Shown: positions 1 through 9,036, counted from the first letter of the stretch. The stretch: DNA of 64,000 nucleotides from DAISJD01 sp036821645 (GCA_036821645.1 DAISJD010000003.1:1-64000), one strand, 5' to 3'. Numbers and translations: made by a program. Notes: generated by a model from the letters alone, not told the origin.

Positions 1-2
1 GC

Positions 3-1841
3 ATGGACCCGCGCCGCCTCGCCCGACTGGGCCGGGAAATTCTCGATCTTGCCGCCGATGCCGGGCTCGACCGGGATTGCGGGGTCGATCTTTCCCAAGG
101 GGTCGATGCCGCCCTTAGCCAATTGGACGGGCATCTGTGCGATTTAAAGGAAATGCAGATCCGCGATGGATTGCATGTGTTCGGGCAATCGCCCACCGAC
201 GATGGCAGGATCGATCTGCTGCTGGCGTTGGTGCGGGCACCCAGGGGATCGCGGCCCTGCGACGCCTCGTTGATCCGAGCACTCGGCGACGATCTCGGCC
301 TTGGTTTCGATCCCTTGATGGCCGATTTCGCGAAACCCTGGACGGGCCCGCGTCCTGCCATCCTCTGTCCCGGCCCGCCCTGGCGGACGGAAGGCGATAC
401 GATCGAACGGTTGGAAACCCTGGCCCGCGCCCTCGTCGCGAAAACCCGACCCCCCGATCCCGTCTGGCAGCGCGCGTGCGCGGTCTTGGACTGGGTCGAT
501 GCGCACTTGGCACCGGCCATCGATCGCTGCGGCCCGGCCGAGATGGCGGGTCTCATGGCCGGGCTCGACGGACGCTTCGTGGCACCCGGACCGGCGGGGG
601 CCCCGACACGCGGGCGGGCCGATATCCTGCCGACTGGGCGCAATTTCTACACCCTCGATTGCCGGGCCGTGCCGACCCCCGCCGCCTGGCATTTGGGCTG
701 GCGATCGGCTGAGACCCTCATCGAACGGGCGGTCCAGGATCACGGCTGCTATCCAACGGCCCTCGCCCTCAGCGTCTGGGGCACGGCAACCATGCGCACT
801 GGCGGGGACGATATCGCCCAGGCCCTGGCCCTCATGGGGGTGCGCCCGACCTGGGAACCGGCGACGGGCCGCGTCACCGGGTTCGAGATCCTGCCGCAGG
901 CCCTGCTGTCTTGGCCTCGGGTCGATGTTACCCTGCGCGTGTCCGGGTTTTTCCGCGATGCGTTCGGGGGTCTCATCGATCTCTTCGATTCAGCCGTACG
1001 GGCCGTCGCCGCCTTGGACGAACCGGCCGGGATCAATCCCTTGGCGGCCCGGGTCGCCGATGACGTCACCCTGCTGATGGCGGCGGGACGCGATTACGAG
1101 ACCGCAAAGGCCGAGGCGGCGATCCGCATCTATGGGACCCGGCCCGGCACCTACGGCACCGGCCTTGAACGGATTCTGGCAACGGACGGCCCCTTGGACG
1201 ATGCCGCCTTGGCCGAGGCTTTCATCGCCTGGGGCGGTTTCGGCTATCAGGCAGGCGGTGCGGTCGGCGATCATCAGGCGGGTCTGCGCCGACGTTTGCA
1301 GGCGGTCGAGATCATCGTCCACAATCAGGACAATCGCGAACACGACATCTTGGATAGCGACGCCTATTTTCAATTCCAGGGCGGCTTGGCACTCGCTGCG
1401 CGCGCGATCGGTGGCAAGCCCCCCACCCTCTATCATGCCGATCACGCTCAGGTCGAACGCCCCCGGATCCGGTCCCTGCCGCAGGAAATCGCCCGCGTGG
1501 TGCGCGGTCGGGCCGCCAATCCGAAATGGATCGAGGGCATGATGCGCCATGGGTACAAGGGGGCGTTCGAAATGGCGGCCACGGTCGATTACCTCTTTGG
1601 CTTTGCCTGTACCACCAAAACCGTCCCATCCCATCATTTCGACACGCTCTTCGATGCATATCTGGGCGATGCTCGGGTGGTCGCATTCCTCGATGCGCAT
1701 AATCCCGACGCCAAACGCGAGATGGCAGTTCGGTTTCAAGCGGCCGAAACGGCGGGTCTCTGGCAACCTCGCCGCAACAGTACGCCATCCCTCCTCGCCC
1801 GCTATGCCGCACCCCCTTCTTTGGAAGCCGCCGATGACTAA
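3..1841 (+). CDS. cobN: Cobaltochelatase subunit CobN (C-terminal part, cut by window start)
   Basis: CobN is the large subunit of the ATP-dependent aerobic cobaltochelatase (CobNST), which inserts cobalt into hydrogenobyrinic acid a,c-diamide in the cytoplasm. Only about 612 C-terminal residues are present; full CobN is usually about twice this long. The frame is open to the left edge, so the ATG at position 3 is probably internal. The C-terminal block with NPKWIEGMMRHGYKGAFEM followed by a VDYLFGFACTT segment is characteristic of CobN. The stop overlaps the start of cobO in the string ATGACTAA, which indicates translational coupling and a cob operon. Confidence 0.93.
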   Translation: MDPRRLARLGREILDLAADAGLDRDCGVDLSQGVDAALSQLDGHLCDLKEMQIRDGLHVFGQSPTDDGRIDLLLALVRAPRGSRPCDASLIRALGDDLGLGFDPLMADFAKPWTGPRPAILCPGPPWRTEGDTIERLETLARALVAKTRPPDPVWQRACAVLDWVDAHLAPAIDRCGPAEMAGLMAGLDGRFVAPGPAGAPTRGRADILPTGRNFYTLDCRAVPTPAAWHLGWRSAETLIERAVQDHGCYPTALALSVWGTATMRTGGDDIAQALALMGVRPTWEPATGRVTGFEILPQALLSWPRVDVTLRVSGFFRDAFGGLIDLFDSAVRAVAALDEPAGINPLAARVADDVTLLMAAGRDYETAKAEAAIRIYGTRPGTYGTGLERILATDGPLDDAALAEAFIAWGGFGYQAGGAVGDHQAGLRRRLQAVEIIVHNQDNREHDILDSDAYFQFQGGLALAARAIGGKPPTLYHADHAQVERPRIRSLPQEIARVVRGRAANPKWIEGMMRHGYKGAFEMAATVDYLFGFACTTKTVPSHHFDTLFDAYLGDARVVAFLDAHNPDAKREMAVRFQAAETAGLWQPRRNSTPSLLARYAAPPSLEAADD

Positions 1842-2478
1842 CCCCGCACCCGATGCCGTGCCCGATGCCCTCCCCGATGCCGACGACAATACCCGCCACC
1901 GGGAAAAAATGGCCAAACGTAAAGCGGCCCGTGACAAGATCATGGCGGGTAAAACCGAAGAACGCGGTTTGCTGATCGTCCATACCGGCACGGGCAAGGG
2001 GAAATCCACGGCGGCCTTCGGCATGGTGCTGCGGGCACTCGGCCACGGGTTTCGGGTCGGCATCGTGCAATTCACCAAAGGGGCCTGGGAAACGGGCGAA
2101 CGCACGGTTCTTGAACGGTTCGGCGATCAGGTCACGATCGCGGCCCTGGGCGAAGGCTTCACCTGGGAAACCCAGGATCGGGAACGGGATATCGCCGCCG
2201 CCCGGGCCGCGTGGGCGCGGGCCACGGCCCTGCTCGACGATCCGGGCTATCGGCTGGTCGTCCTGGACGAACTCAATATCGTGCTGCGTTACGATTATCT
2301 CGATCTCGAAACGGTGTTGGATCGGCTTGCCGCGCGCAGGCCCGATCTTCATGTCGTCGTGACGGGGCGCAATGCCAAACCGGACCTGATCGAGGCGGCC
2401 GATCTCGTCACGGAAATGACCCTCGTCAAACATCCCTTCAAGGCGGGGGTGAAGGCCCAGGCCGGGATCGAGTTTTAA
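1834..2478 (+). CDS. cobO: Corrinoid adenosyltransferase CobO
   Basis: This 214-aa protein transfers the adenosyl group of ATP to cob(I)yrinic acid a,c-diamide, the step after cobalt insertion and Co reduction. Residues 51-59 form the P-loop TGTGKGKST, and VVLDELN is the Walker B-like segment typical of the CobA/CobO/BtuR family. The start was placed at 1834 because it overlaps the cobN stop by 8 bases and gives a normal family length. The first ~25 residues are Asp/Pro-rich and likely disordered. Its stop overlaps the cobQ start by one base, so cobN-cobO-cobQ are coupled. Confidence 0.95.
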   Translation: MTNPAPDAVPDALPDADDNTRHREKMAKRKAARDKIMAGKTEERGLLIVHTGTGKGKSTAAFGMVLRALGHGFRVGIVQFTKGAWETGERTVLERFGDQVTIAALGEGFTWETQDRERDIAAARAAWARATALLDDPGYRLVVLDELNIVLRYDYLDLETVLDRLAARRPDLHVVVTGRNAKPDLIEAADLVTEMTLVKHPFKAGVKAQAGIEF

Positions 2479-3947
2479 TGCGCCCCCCCGCGATCATGAT
2501 TCAAGGCACCGGGTCCGATGTGGGCAAATCCCTTATCGTGGCCGGGCTCTGCCGTCTGTTCACCCGGCGCGGGCTGCGGGTACGGCCGTTCAAGCCGCAA
2601 AATATGTCGAACAATGCCGCCGTCACCGCCGATGGCGGGGAGATCGGACGCGCCCAAGCACTACAGGCGCGGGCGGCCCGCCTCGCACCCAGCGTGCACA
2701 TGAACCCGATCCTGCTCAAACCCGAAAGCATGACCGGCTCGCAAGTGATCGTGCAAGGGGCCGTGATGGGCCGGGTCAAGGCGCGCGATTACGCCGCGAT
2801 GAAACCGGGGTTGATGCCGAAAGTCCTCGACAGCTATCACCGTCTGGCTGCCGATGCCGATCTGATGCTGATCGAAGGGGCGGGCTCGCCTGCCGAAATC
2901 AATTTGCGGGCGGGCGATCTTGCCAATATGGGCTTTGCCGAGGCGGCCGACCTGCCGGTCGTTCTGGTCGGGGATATCGATCGCGGCGGGGTGCTGGCCG
3001 CGATTGCGGGAACATGCAGCCTGCTGCCCGCCGCTGAACGCGCCCGCATCAAGGCTTATCTCATCAATAAATTTCGCGGCGACAGCACCCTCTTCACCCC
3101 GGCGATCGCGATCCTGAAGGACCGCACCGGCCTTGATTGTTTGGGCGTGGTTCCGCATTTGGCGGGCCTCGGCATCTTGCCGGACGAGGATTCCATGAGC
3201 CTCGATCATCGGGTGCACAAAACGGGTGGCGGCGCGCTCACAATCGCCGTGCCGCGCCTGCCGTCGCTTGCCAATGCCGACGATCTCGACCCATTGCGGG
3301 CCGAATCCGCCGTCAACCTCGATCTCGTCCCACCGGGCCGGCCCCTGCCGCGCGATGCGGCGATCATCCTATTGCCGGGCTCGAAGGCGACCCTGGCGGA
3401 TCTCGCCTTTCTGCGCCGGGAAGGGTGGGATATCGATCTTCTGGCCCATCACCGGGCGGGCGGGTCCATCGTCGGCCTGTGCGGCGGCTATCAAATATTG
3501 GGCCGCACCATCGCCGATCCCCATGGGATGGAGGGGGTACCCGGTATCGCACCTGGCCTCGGCCTGCTCGATGTCGAAACCATTCTCAGCCCGCATAAAC
3601 GCTTAACCGAGATCAAGACGATCGATGGCTTGAGCGGCTTGCCGGTTCAGGGTTATGAAATTCATCTGGGTGAAACGACCGGGCCGGGCCGGGATCGACC
3701 CTTGTTGCGCCTCAATGGGCAGAATGAGGGGGCCGTGTCGCCCGACGGGCGGGTGATCGGCACCTATCTCCACGGCCTGTTCGGGGCCGATGCCTGGCGA
3801 CGGCGCTATCTTGCGGGCCTCGGGGTCGATCTCGGACCCAGTTTTTCCGTCGAACACCAGATTGAAACCGCCCTCGACCGTCTGGCCGATCACTTGGCGG
3901 CTCATGTCGATATTGAGGCCTTATGGCGGATCGCGGTTGGAAGCTAG
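2478..3947 (+). CDS. cobQ: Cobyric acid synthase CobQ
   Basis: CobQ amidates the b, d, e and g side chains of adenosylcobyrinic acid a,c-diamide using glutamine and ATP. The 489-aa product has the expected two parts. The N-terminal dethiobiotin-synthetase-like ATPase has GTGSDVGKS at residues 10-18 and the motif FKPQNMSNNA. The C-terminal class I glutamine amidotransferase has its nucleophile in GLCGGYQ (Cys335) and a conserved His in YLHGLF (about residue 432). The ATG overlaps the cobO stop (TAATG). No further cob gene follows, so the operon appears to end here. Confidence 0.96.
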   Translation: MRPPAIMIQGTGSDVGKSLIVAGLCRLFTRRGLRVRPFKPQNMSNNAAVTADGGEIGRAQALQARAARLAPSVHMNPILLKPESMTGSQVIVQGAVMGRVKARDYAAMKPGLMPKVLDSYHRLAADADLMLIEGAGSPAEINLRAGDLANMGFAEAADLPVVLVGDIDRGGVLAAIAGTCSLLPAAERARIKAYLINKFRGDSTLFTPAIAILKDRTGLDCLGVVPHLAGLGILPDEDSMSLDHRVHKTGGGALTIAVPRLPSLANADDLDPLRAESAVNLDLVPPGRPLPRDAAIILLPGSKATLADLAFLRREGWDIDLLAHHRAGGSIVGLCGGYQILGRTIADPHGMEGVPGIAPGLGLLDVETILSPHKRLTEIKTIDGLSGLPVQGYEIHLGETTGPGRDRPLLRLNGQNEGAVSPDGRVIGTYLHGLFGADAWRRRYLAGLGVDLGPSFSVEHQIETALDRLADHLAAHVDIEALWRIAVGS

Positions 3948-3985
3948 CTTGATGTGATATTTCTGTGTTAGAGTTAGGATCAATC

Positions 3986-4273
3986 ATGGTACGTAGATCA
4001 AAATCATCGTGCATACAGATCAACGTTATTGATTCAGACAAAAACATAACAAATACTCTGCCAATTATTATGCAAAAGCCACTGCGTCAGCGTAAACTCA
4101 ATCATGGCGAATGGGATGAAACAAAAGCTATTAGAAGGTTCTGTTGGTATTTATCTAGATCAGATAATAATGGGATAGATGCCGCATTTGAGGCACTATT
4201 ACGATTAAGTAAATTTAAAATGACTCTTTTTTATTGTAAAAATTTATACATACCAAATAAAAAGAAATTATAA
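3986..4273 (+). CDS. Small AT-rich orphan protein, function unknown
   Basis: A 95-codon ORF begins at an ATG with a TTAGGATC-like ribosome site about 8 bases upstream; a GTG at 3965 is an alternative start. The protein is basic, with an RRSK start, a Trp-containing middle (GEWDETKAIRRFCWYLSR) and a Lys-rich end. I recognise no family. Its base composition and codon use are far more AT-rich than cobQ 40 bp upstream, and it sits beside a transposase remnant. Both point to acquired or decaying DNA. It may not be a functional gene. Confidence 0.4.
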   Translation: MVRRSKSSCIQINVIDSDKNITNTLPIIMQKPLRQRKLNHGEWDETKAIRRFCWYLSRSDNNGIDAAFEALLRLSKFKMTLFYCKNLYIPNKKKL

Positions 4274-4309
4274 ACTCTTTCAAAACTCTGAAATTACAGA
4301 TTCCTTATC

Positions 4310-4489
4310 ATGGCGGTACTGGCCGGCAAGCTCGATGCGCGCCGCCGGGATTGCGCGCCGCTCGCCGGCAAGTCGACGCTCAACCGGTTGGAACTGAGCA
4401 AGCCGACGCCGTAGCACTATCACAAGATCAGCCATGATGAGGCCGCGATCGAAGGGCTGTTCGTCGATCTGTTCACGGCGCAACCCTGA
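4310..4489 (+). pseudogene. IS1380-family transposase remnant
   Basis: Translation from 4310 gives a run containing LAGKSTLNRLELSKPTP, an in-frame TAG, then HYHKISHDEAAIEGLFVDLF and a stop at 4487-4489. The LAGKSTLNRLE and ALFVDLF-type segments are hallmarks of the N-terminal part of IS1380-family DDE transposases. Only about 60 codons of a protein that is normally several hundred residues long survive, with an internal stop, so it is a dead fragment. I could not identify terminal inverted repeats or a target duplication. It marks the cobQ-glmS gap as a past insertion site. Confidence 0.72.
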
Positions 4490-4632
4490 CCAAGACTCTA
4501 CTTACGGTTGGATGAAAAAGTCACGGCAGGTCAGGGCGTCCAACAGCCTGTGAACCGCGCCGGGTTTGCCGATGGCTTGTTGGTTTAAGTTCCCGCAGAC
4601 GCCAGGAAGGTCGCCCAGAAGAAATCCCACTT

Positions 4633-4734
4633 TTAGAAAAAATTATCCATCTGACCGCGCCCCTTCTTATAAAGCTGCGCGATCTTCGCTTCGTCCATAC
4701 CCGATTTTCGGTACGCCACGTTTCTATATGCCAT
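4633..4734 (-). CDS. 33-codon ORF with good ribosome site, possibly a truncated gene
   Basis: On the minus strand an ATG at 4734 is preceded by a GGAGG-like site about 9 bases upstream and opens a 33-aa frame starting MAYRNVAYRKSGMDEAKIA and ending in DNFF. The acidic/basic alternation resembles the start of a helical soluble protein. I do not recognise it. The 20-bp repeats at 4801-4860 lie about 70 bp upstream, in a promoter-like position. It is either a genuine small protein or the 5' stump of a gene broken by the neighbouring IS insertion. Confidence 0.35.
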   Translation of the reverse strand: MAYRNVAYRKSGMDEAKIAQLYKKGRGQMDNFF

Positions 4735-4800
4735 GACAGGAGCCTCCACACGGCAAGCCCCCGTCATGCTACGCTCATCCCGCTTTAACGCAAGCACAAG

Positions 4801-4860
4801 ATGATACTTTATTATTGAGAATGATACTTTATTACCCAGGATGAAACTTTATTATTTTTA
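4801..4860. repeat. Three 20-bp direct repeats (iteron/operator-like)
   Basis: Three consecutive 20-bp units begin at 4801, 4821 and 4841. Each carries the core ATGATACTTTATTA (third copy ATGAAACTTTATTA) followed by a variable 6 bp. The period is close to two helical turns, as expected for sites bound on one DNA face. They lie upstream of the minus-strand small ORF at 4734 and about 30 bp beyond the glmS stop. No CRISPR-like spacers are present. Confidence 0.75.
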
Positions 4861-4888
4861 GACACAACAACAATACTTTCATCGCTCC

Positions 4889-6712
4889 CTATTCTACTGT
4901 GACGCTTTTTGCCAGATTGCGCGGTTGGTCCACGTCGGTTCCCTTCAGGACGGCGACGTAATAGGCCAGGAGTTGCAAGGGGATGGCGTAGAGGATCGGG
5001 GCGACGAAGGCGTTGCAGGCGGGGATGGTGATGCTGCCGGCAAGTTTGTCGGCGAAGCTCGCCTGGCCTTCTGCGTCCGCGATCAGGATGACGCGGCCGC
5101 CGCGTGCCATGACTTCTTGGACGTTCGAGGCGGTTTTCTCGAACAGATCGTCGCGCGGGGCCACCGCGATCACCGGCATTTGGTCGTCGATGAGGGCGAT
5201 GGGACCGTGTTTCAATTCGCCCGCAGCATAGCCTTCGGCGTGGATATAAGAGAGTTCCTTGAGTTTGAGCGCCCCTTCCAACGCCAAAGGGTAAGCGGTG
5301 CCGCGCCCGAGATAGAGGACATCGCGCACCTCCGTCAAGGTGCGGGCCAAGGCTTCGATCCGACCTTCTTCGCCCAATAGTTCGGCCATCCGCGACGGGA
5401 TTTCGGCCAGGGCTTCGACCAATTCTCCTTGTCGTGCCGCGTCGATCCGGCCGCGCGCGGCGGCAAGGGCGATGGCAAAGCAGGCCAGCACCGCCAACTG
5501 CGCCGTAAACGCCTTGGTCGAAGCCACCCCGATTTCAGGACCGCACAGGGTGTTCAGCACCGCATTGCTTTCCCGCGCCATCGTGCTTTCGGGTTGATTG
5601 ACGAGCGAAACGATTTGTTGCCCCTGGCCCTTGGCATAGCGCAAGGCGGCCAAGGTATCCGCCGTTTCCCCCGACTGCGAGATGAACAGGGCAAGGCCGC
5701 CCGGCATCATGTCGGCGGCGCGATAGCGAAATTCCGAGGCGATATCGATTTCAACCGACACGCGCGCCACCTGTTCCAACCAATATTTCGCGACCAGACC
5801 GGCATTATAGGATGTCCCGCAGGCCACGATGGTGATGCGGGAAATGGTGGAAAGGTCGAACGGTAAGGGCGGCAAGACCACACTGCGGGTTGCCGGATTG
5901 ATCAAGGCATGCAGCGTGTCGCCGACCACGGCGGGTTGTTCGTAAATTTCCTTCTGCATGAAATGCCGATGATTGCCCTTGCCGATCAGCGCCCCGGTCA
6001 GGGCCGTCACCTTGACCGGACGGTCGATCGGACGATCATCGGCGTCGAACAGGGAAAAACCCGTTCGGGTCAAAACCGCATAATCCCCATCTTCGAGATA
6101 GCAGATCCGTTGGGTGAGCGGCGCCAGGGCCAAGGCATCGGACCCGACATACATTTCACCCTCGCCAAGCCCGACCGCCACGGGTGCCCCGCGCCGGGCG
6201 GCGATCAGCAGATCGGGATATCCGGTAAAAATCATGGCGAGCGCAAAGGCCCCATGCAGGCGCTTTAACGCCACCGCCACCGCCGCCTCTGGCGAAAGCC
6301 CCCCCGCCAGCAAATCATCGACCAGGACCGCCGCCACTTCCGTATCGGTTTCAGTCACGAATGTGTGGCCCTTGGCCTTGAGTTCGGCCTTCAGGGACGC
6401 AAAATTTTCGATAATCCCGTTATGGACCAACGCCACCCTGTCGGTCGCATGGGGATGGGCGTTCTGTTCCACCGGCGCGCCATGTGTGGCCCAGCGCGTA
6501 TGACCAATGCCGGTGGTACCCGGCAACGGGTCGGCAGCCAACCGGTCGGCCAGGTGGAACAATTTCCCTTCCGCCCGACGCCGTTCGATTCGCCCGTCGA
6601 CCAGGGTGGCAATACCGGCGGAATCATAGCCACGATATTCAAGCCGCTTCAACCCATCCAAAATCCGGGGTGACGCTGCGTTCAGACCGACGATACCGAT
6701 AATGCCGCACAT
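4889..6712 (-). CDS. glmS: Glutamine--fructose-6-phosphate aminotransferase (isomerizing) GlmS
   Basis: GlmS converts fructose-6-phosphate and glutamine to glucosamine-6-phosphate, the first committed step to UDP-GlcNAc for peptidoglycan and LPS. The 607-aa protein starts MCGIIGIVG, so Cys2 becomes the N-terminal glutaminase nucleophile after Met removal. The Ntn amidotransferase domain is followed by two SIS domains (VACGTSYNAG; SQSGETADT; YLGRGTAYPLALEGALKLKE), and the protein ends DQPRNLAKSVTVE, as usual. An AAAGGA site lies about 8 bases before the ATG. It follows glmU on the same strand with a 58-bp gap, so the two are probably co-transcribed. No glmS ribozyme is visible. Confidence 0.97.
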   Translation of the reverse strand: MCGIIGIVGLNAASPRILDGLKRLEYRGYDSAGIATLVDGRIERRRAEGKLFHLADRLAADPLPGTTGIGHTRWATHGAPVEQNAHPHATDRVALVHNGIIENFASLKAELKAKGHTFVTETDTEVAAVLVDDLLAGGLSPEAAVAVALKRLHGAFALAMIFTGYPDLLIAARRGAPVAVGLGEGEMYVGSDALALAPLTQRICYLEDGDYAVLTRTGFSLFDADDRPIDRPVKVTALTGALIGKGNHRHFMQKEIYEQPAVVGDTLHALINPATRSVVLPPLPFDLSTISRITIVACGTSYNAGLVAKYWLEQVARVSVEIDIASEFRYRAADMMPGGLALFISQSGETADTLAALRYAKGQGQQIVSLVNQPESTMARESNAVLNTLCGPEIGVASTKAFTAQLAVLACFAIALAAARGRIDAARQGELVEALAEIPSRMAELLGEEGRIEALARTLTEVRDVLYLGRGTAYPLALEGALKLKELSYIHAEGYAAGELKHGPIALIDDQMPVIAVAPRDDLFEKTASNVQEVMARGGRVILIADAEGQASFADKLAGSITIPACNAFVAPILYAIPLQLLAYYVAVLKGTDVDQPRNLAKSVTVE

Positions 6713-6729
6713 AGGGTGTGTCCTTTATA

Positions 6730-6741
6730 GAAGACGTCTTC
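6730..6741. other. 12-bp palindrome in the glmU-glmS gap
   Basis: GAAGACGTCTTC is a perfect palindrome between the glmU stop and the glmS ribosome site. It could bind a dimeric regulator or form a small RNA hairpin, or it may be chance. Nothing else supports a regulatory role. Confidence 0.3.
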
Positions 6742-6770
6742 ACAAACGGTTTTTTATAATTGTCCAAAGA

Positions 6771-8162
6771 TCATTCCGGCGGTTTTGCGGGCGGTGCCGT
6801 CTTTTCCGCCTGTTTTCGGGCCCGAAACGCCCCGGCATGCCCGGCAAGATCCCGCTGGCCCGCGCGCCCGACCGCCGTTGCGTCCGGGGCGACCGACCGG
6901 GTGATCGTACTGCCCGCCGCCACCATCGCACCGGCCCCGATGGTCAGGGGGGCGACAAGGGCGCTGTTGCTGCCGATGAAAACATCAGCCTCGATCACGG
7001 TTTTATGCTTGAAGAACCCGTCATAATTGCAGGTGATCGTGCCCGCCCCGATATTGCTGCGCGCGCCGATGACGGCATCGCCCAGATAACTTAGATGATT
7101 GGCCTTCGCCCCTTCGCCCAGAACCGTATTTTTCAGTTCGACGAAATTGCCGACATGGGCGTCAGAACCGACCGTGGTGCCGGGCCGAAGGCGGGCGAAC
7201 GGCCCGATCACCGCCCCTTGCCCGACCGTAGCCCCGCAGAGATGGGAAAAAGCATGGATCGTGACCCGATCCGCGACCTTGACCCCCGGTCCGAACACAA
7301 CATGGGGGCCGACGATCACATCGCGCCCCAAGATCGTATCGGCGGAAAGGAAAACGCTGTCGGGATCGGTCAGCGTCGCCCCGCCCGCCATCGCCGCAAG
7401 ACGCAAGCGATGTTGCAGGATTGCCTCGGCCGCCGCCTGATCGGCCCTGGAATTCACCCCGGCCAATTCCTCCGCCGGGGCTTCGACCACCCGCGCGGTT
7501 CGGCCTTGAGCCGTCGCCAGGGCCACGATATCGGTCAGATAATATTCACCCTTGGCATTGTCGGCCCGGACCCCGTCGATGAGATCGAACAAAGACGCCC
7601 CGTCAATCGCCATAACCCCGGAATTGCACAGATTGATCGCCAATTGCTCGGAACTGGCCTCTGCCGCTTCGACGATGGCGACGAGATTGGCCTGCTGATC
7701 CAACACCAAACGGCCATAAGCATTGGGCGGAGCCACCCGCATGCCCAGCACGACGACCGCGGCCCGATGGCGGCGGCGTTCGCCGATCATGGCGCGCAAG
7801 GTTTCGGGCGTGATAAGGGGCGTGTCGCCATAAACGACCAAGACATCGCCGATACCGGGGGCGAGGACGGTCCGGGCCGCCGCCACTGCATGGGCCGTTC
7901 CCAATTGTTCCTGTTGGATCGCAAGCGCATGGGGGGCCGCCTCGGCCGCTACGGACGGCATATCGGGCCCAGCCACGACGATAATCTGGGCGGGGTTCAG
8001 GCTTTCCGCCGCCTGCAACACATGGCGCAGCATTGTGCGATCGGCCAATTTATGCATGACCTTCGGCAGATCGGAACGCATCCGCGTTCCTTTGCCCGCC
8101 GCAAGCACGATCACGGCAAGGGGGGATGCGGGGGTGCCCGGTGTCGGGTCGGCACTGGTCAT
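6771..8162 (-). CDS. glmU: Bifunctional GlmU: GlcN-1-P acetyltransferase / GlcNAc-1-P uridyltransferase
   Basis: GlmU makes GlcNAc-1-P and then UDP-GlcNAc. The 463-aa protein has the N-terminal nucleotidyltransferase signature LAAGKGTRMRSDLPKVMH and a C-terminal left-handed beta-helix of hexapeptide repeats with the acetyltransferase segment FVELKNTVLGEGAKANHLSY. I chose the ATG at 8162 over longer in-frame starts up to 8288 because AGAGGA sits 8 bases upstream and the uridyltransferase domain begins soon after. The protein is the upstream partner of glmS in one transcription unit. Confidence 0.95.
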   Translation of the reverse strand: MTSADPTPGTPASPLAVIVLAAGKGTRMRSDLPKVMHKLADRTMLRHVLQAAESLNPAQIIVVAGPDMPSVAAEAAPHALAIQQEQLGTAHAVAAARTVLAPGIGDVLVVYGDTPLITPETLRAMIGERRRHRAAVVVLGMRVAPPNAYGRLVLDQQANLVAIVEAAEASSEQLAINLCNSGVMAIDGASLFDLIDGVRADNAKGEYYLTDIVALATAQGRTARVVEAPAEELAGVNSRADQAAAEAILQHRLRLAAMAGGATLTDPDSVFLSADTILGRDVIVGPHVVFGPGVKVADRVTIHAFSHLCGATVGQGAVIGPFARLRPGTTVGSDAHVGNFVELKNTVLGEGAKANHLSYLGDAVIGARSNIGAGTITCNYDGFFKHKTVIEADVFIGSNSALVAPLTIGAGAMVAAGSTITRSVAPDATAVGRAGQRDLAGHAGAFRARKQAEKTAPPAKPPE

Positions 8163-8191
8163 GGGGGCGGTCCTCTCAAATCGACACTTAT

Positions 8192-8215
8192 CCATTGGCG
8201 ATTCCATTGGCGATC
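8192..8215. repeat. 12-bp perfect-type tandem duplication upstream of glmU
   Basis: CCATTGGCGATT is followed directly by CCATTGGCGATC, two copies differing at one base. They lie in the 196-bp divergent region between glmU and gph, where promoters for both genes should be. They may be a duplicated binding site or a replication-slippage product. Confidence 0.4.
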
Positions 8216-8358
8216 CCGCATCCTTCCTGGCATGGTCGGTGGGCCATGATCGGGTGGCATGGTTGCGGGCGTCTCGCCGATATCGCATAGCACAAATTTA
8301 TCGTGGCGAAGATGGCACGGTATCCCCCTCTTCTTCCAAACACATTTTGTGAACCATC

Positions 8359-9036
8359 ATGACATATACGAAACCGAGCCCAGCAAAACCGACCCTTGTC
8401 CTCTTCGATCTCGATGGAACCCTGATCGATTCCCTGGATGACATCCATGAATCCCTGACCCATTGTCTGACCGAACTCGGCCGGATCCCTGTAGAAAAAT
8501 CCGCGATGCGGGCGATGGTGGGGGATGGGGCTGCGATGTTGATCGACCGTGCCCTTGCCGCGACCACGGGCGCCCCCGTCGATCGGTCCTATGCCTTATC
8601 CCGCTTCATGGATCATTATCGCCGGGGCGGCACGACCGGGACCCGCCTTTATCCCGGATGCCAAGCCCTGCTCAGTCGCCTGAAATCGGCCGGATTGACC
8701 CTTGGCCTTTGCACCAATAAACCGATCGAGCCCACCCGGCGGATTCTCGATCATTTCGCCCTCACCCGTTTTTTCGCCGTCATCGTCGGCGGCGACAGTC
8801 TTGCCATGCGCAAGCCCGATCCCGGCCCCCTGTTTTACTGTGCCGATACGCTCGGCATCGCGCGGCCTCAAACCATCCTAATCGGCGATAGCGAGGTCGA
8901 TGCCGCCGCATCGGCCGCCGCCGATATGCGGTTTATCTTTATGACCTACGGCTATCATCGCGGTGGTATCGCGGCATATCCGATCCACGCCACCTGCGAC
9001 CGTCTCGCCGACATTGCCCCCTATTTGGGCCTTTAA
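8359..9036 (+). CDS. gph: HAD-family phosphatase, probably phosphoglycolate phosphatase
   Basis: The 225-aa protein carries all HAD motifs. Motif I is LFDLDGTLID with Asp17 as nucleophile and Asp19 as acid/base, motif II is LCTNKP, motif III is the Lys in MRKPDP, and motif IV is IGDSEVDAAA. The helical cap and overall length fit the Gph/PGP group, which removes phosphate from 2-phosphoglycolate produced by DNA repair or RuBisCO oxygenation. Substrate specificity in HAD proteins cannot be settled from motifs alone. It is divergent from glmU and ends just before a hairpin and a tRNA promoter. Confidence 0.85.
   Translation: MTYTKPSPAKPTLVLFDLDGTLIDSLDDIHESLTHCLTELGRIPVEKSAMRAMVGDGAAMLIDRALAATTGAPVDRSYALSRFMDHYRRGGTTGTRLYPGCQALLSRLKSAGLTLGLCTNKPIEPTRRILDHFALTRFFAVIVGGDSLAMRKPDPGPLFYCADTLGIARPQTILIGDSEVDAAASAAADMRFIFMTYGYHRGGIAAYPIHATCDRLADIAPYLGL

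Noticed and set aside
4801..4860. CRISPR array
   Set aside because: Only three units with a 20-bp period and 6-bp variable parts; no spacer-sized sequence and no cas genes.
6713..6770. glmS ribozyme or GlmZ-type leader before glmS
   Set aside because: The 58-bp gap is too short for the ribozyme and shows no matching structure beyond a 12-bp palindrome.
7095..8249. Plus-strand ORF (384 aa) opposite glmU
   Set aside because: It is a shadow of glmU; the hexapeptide repeats of GlmU explain its regularity.
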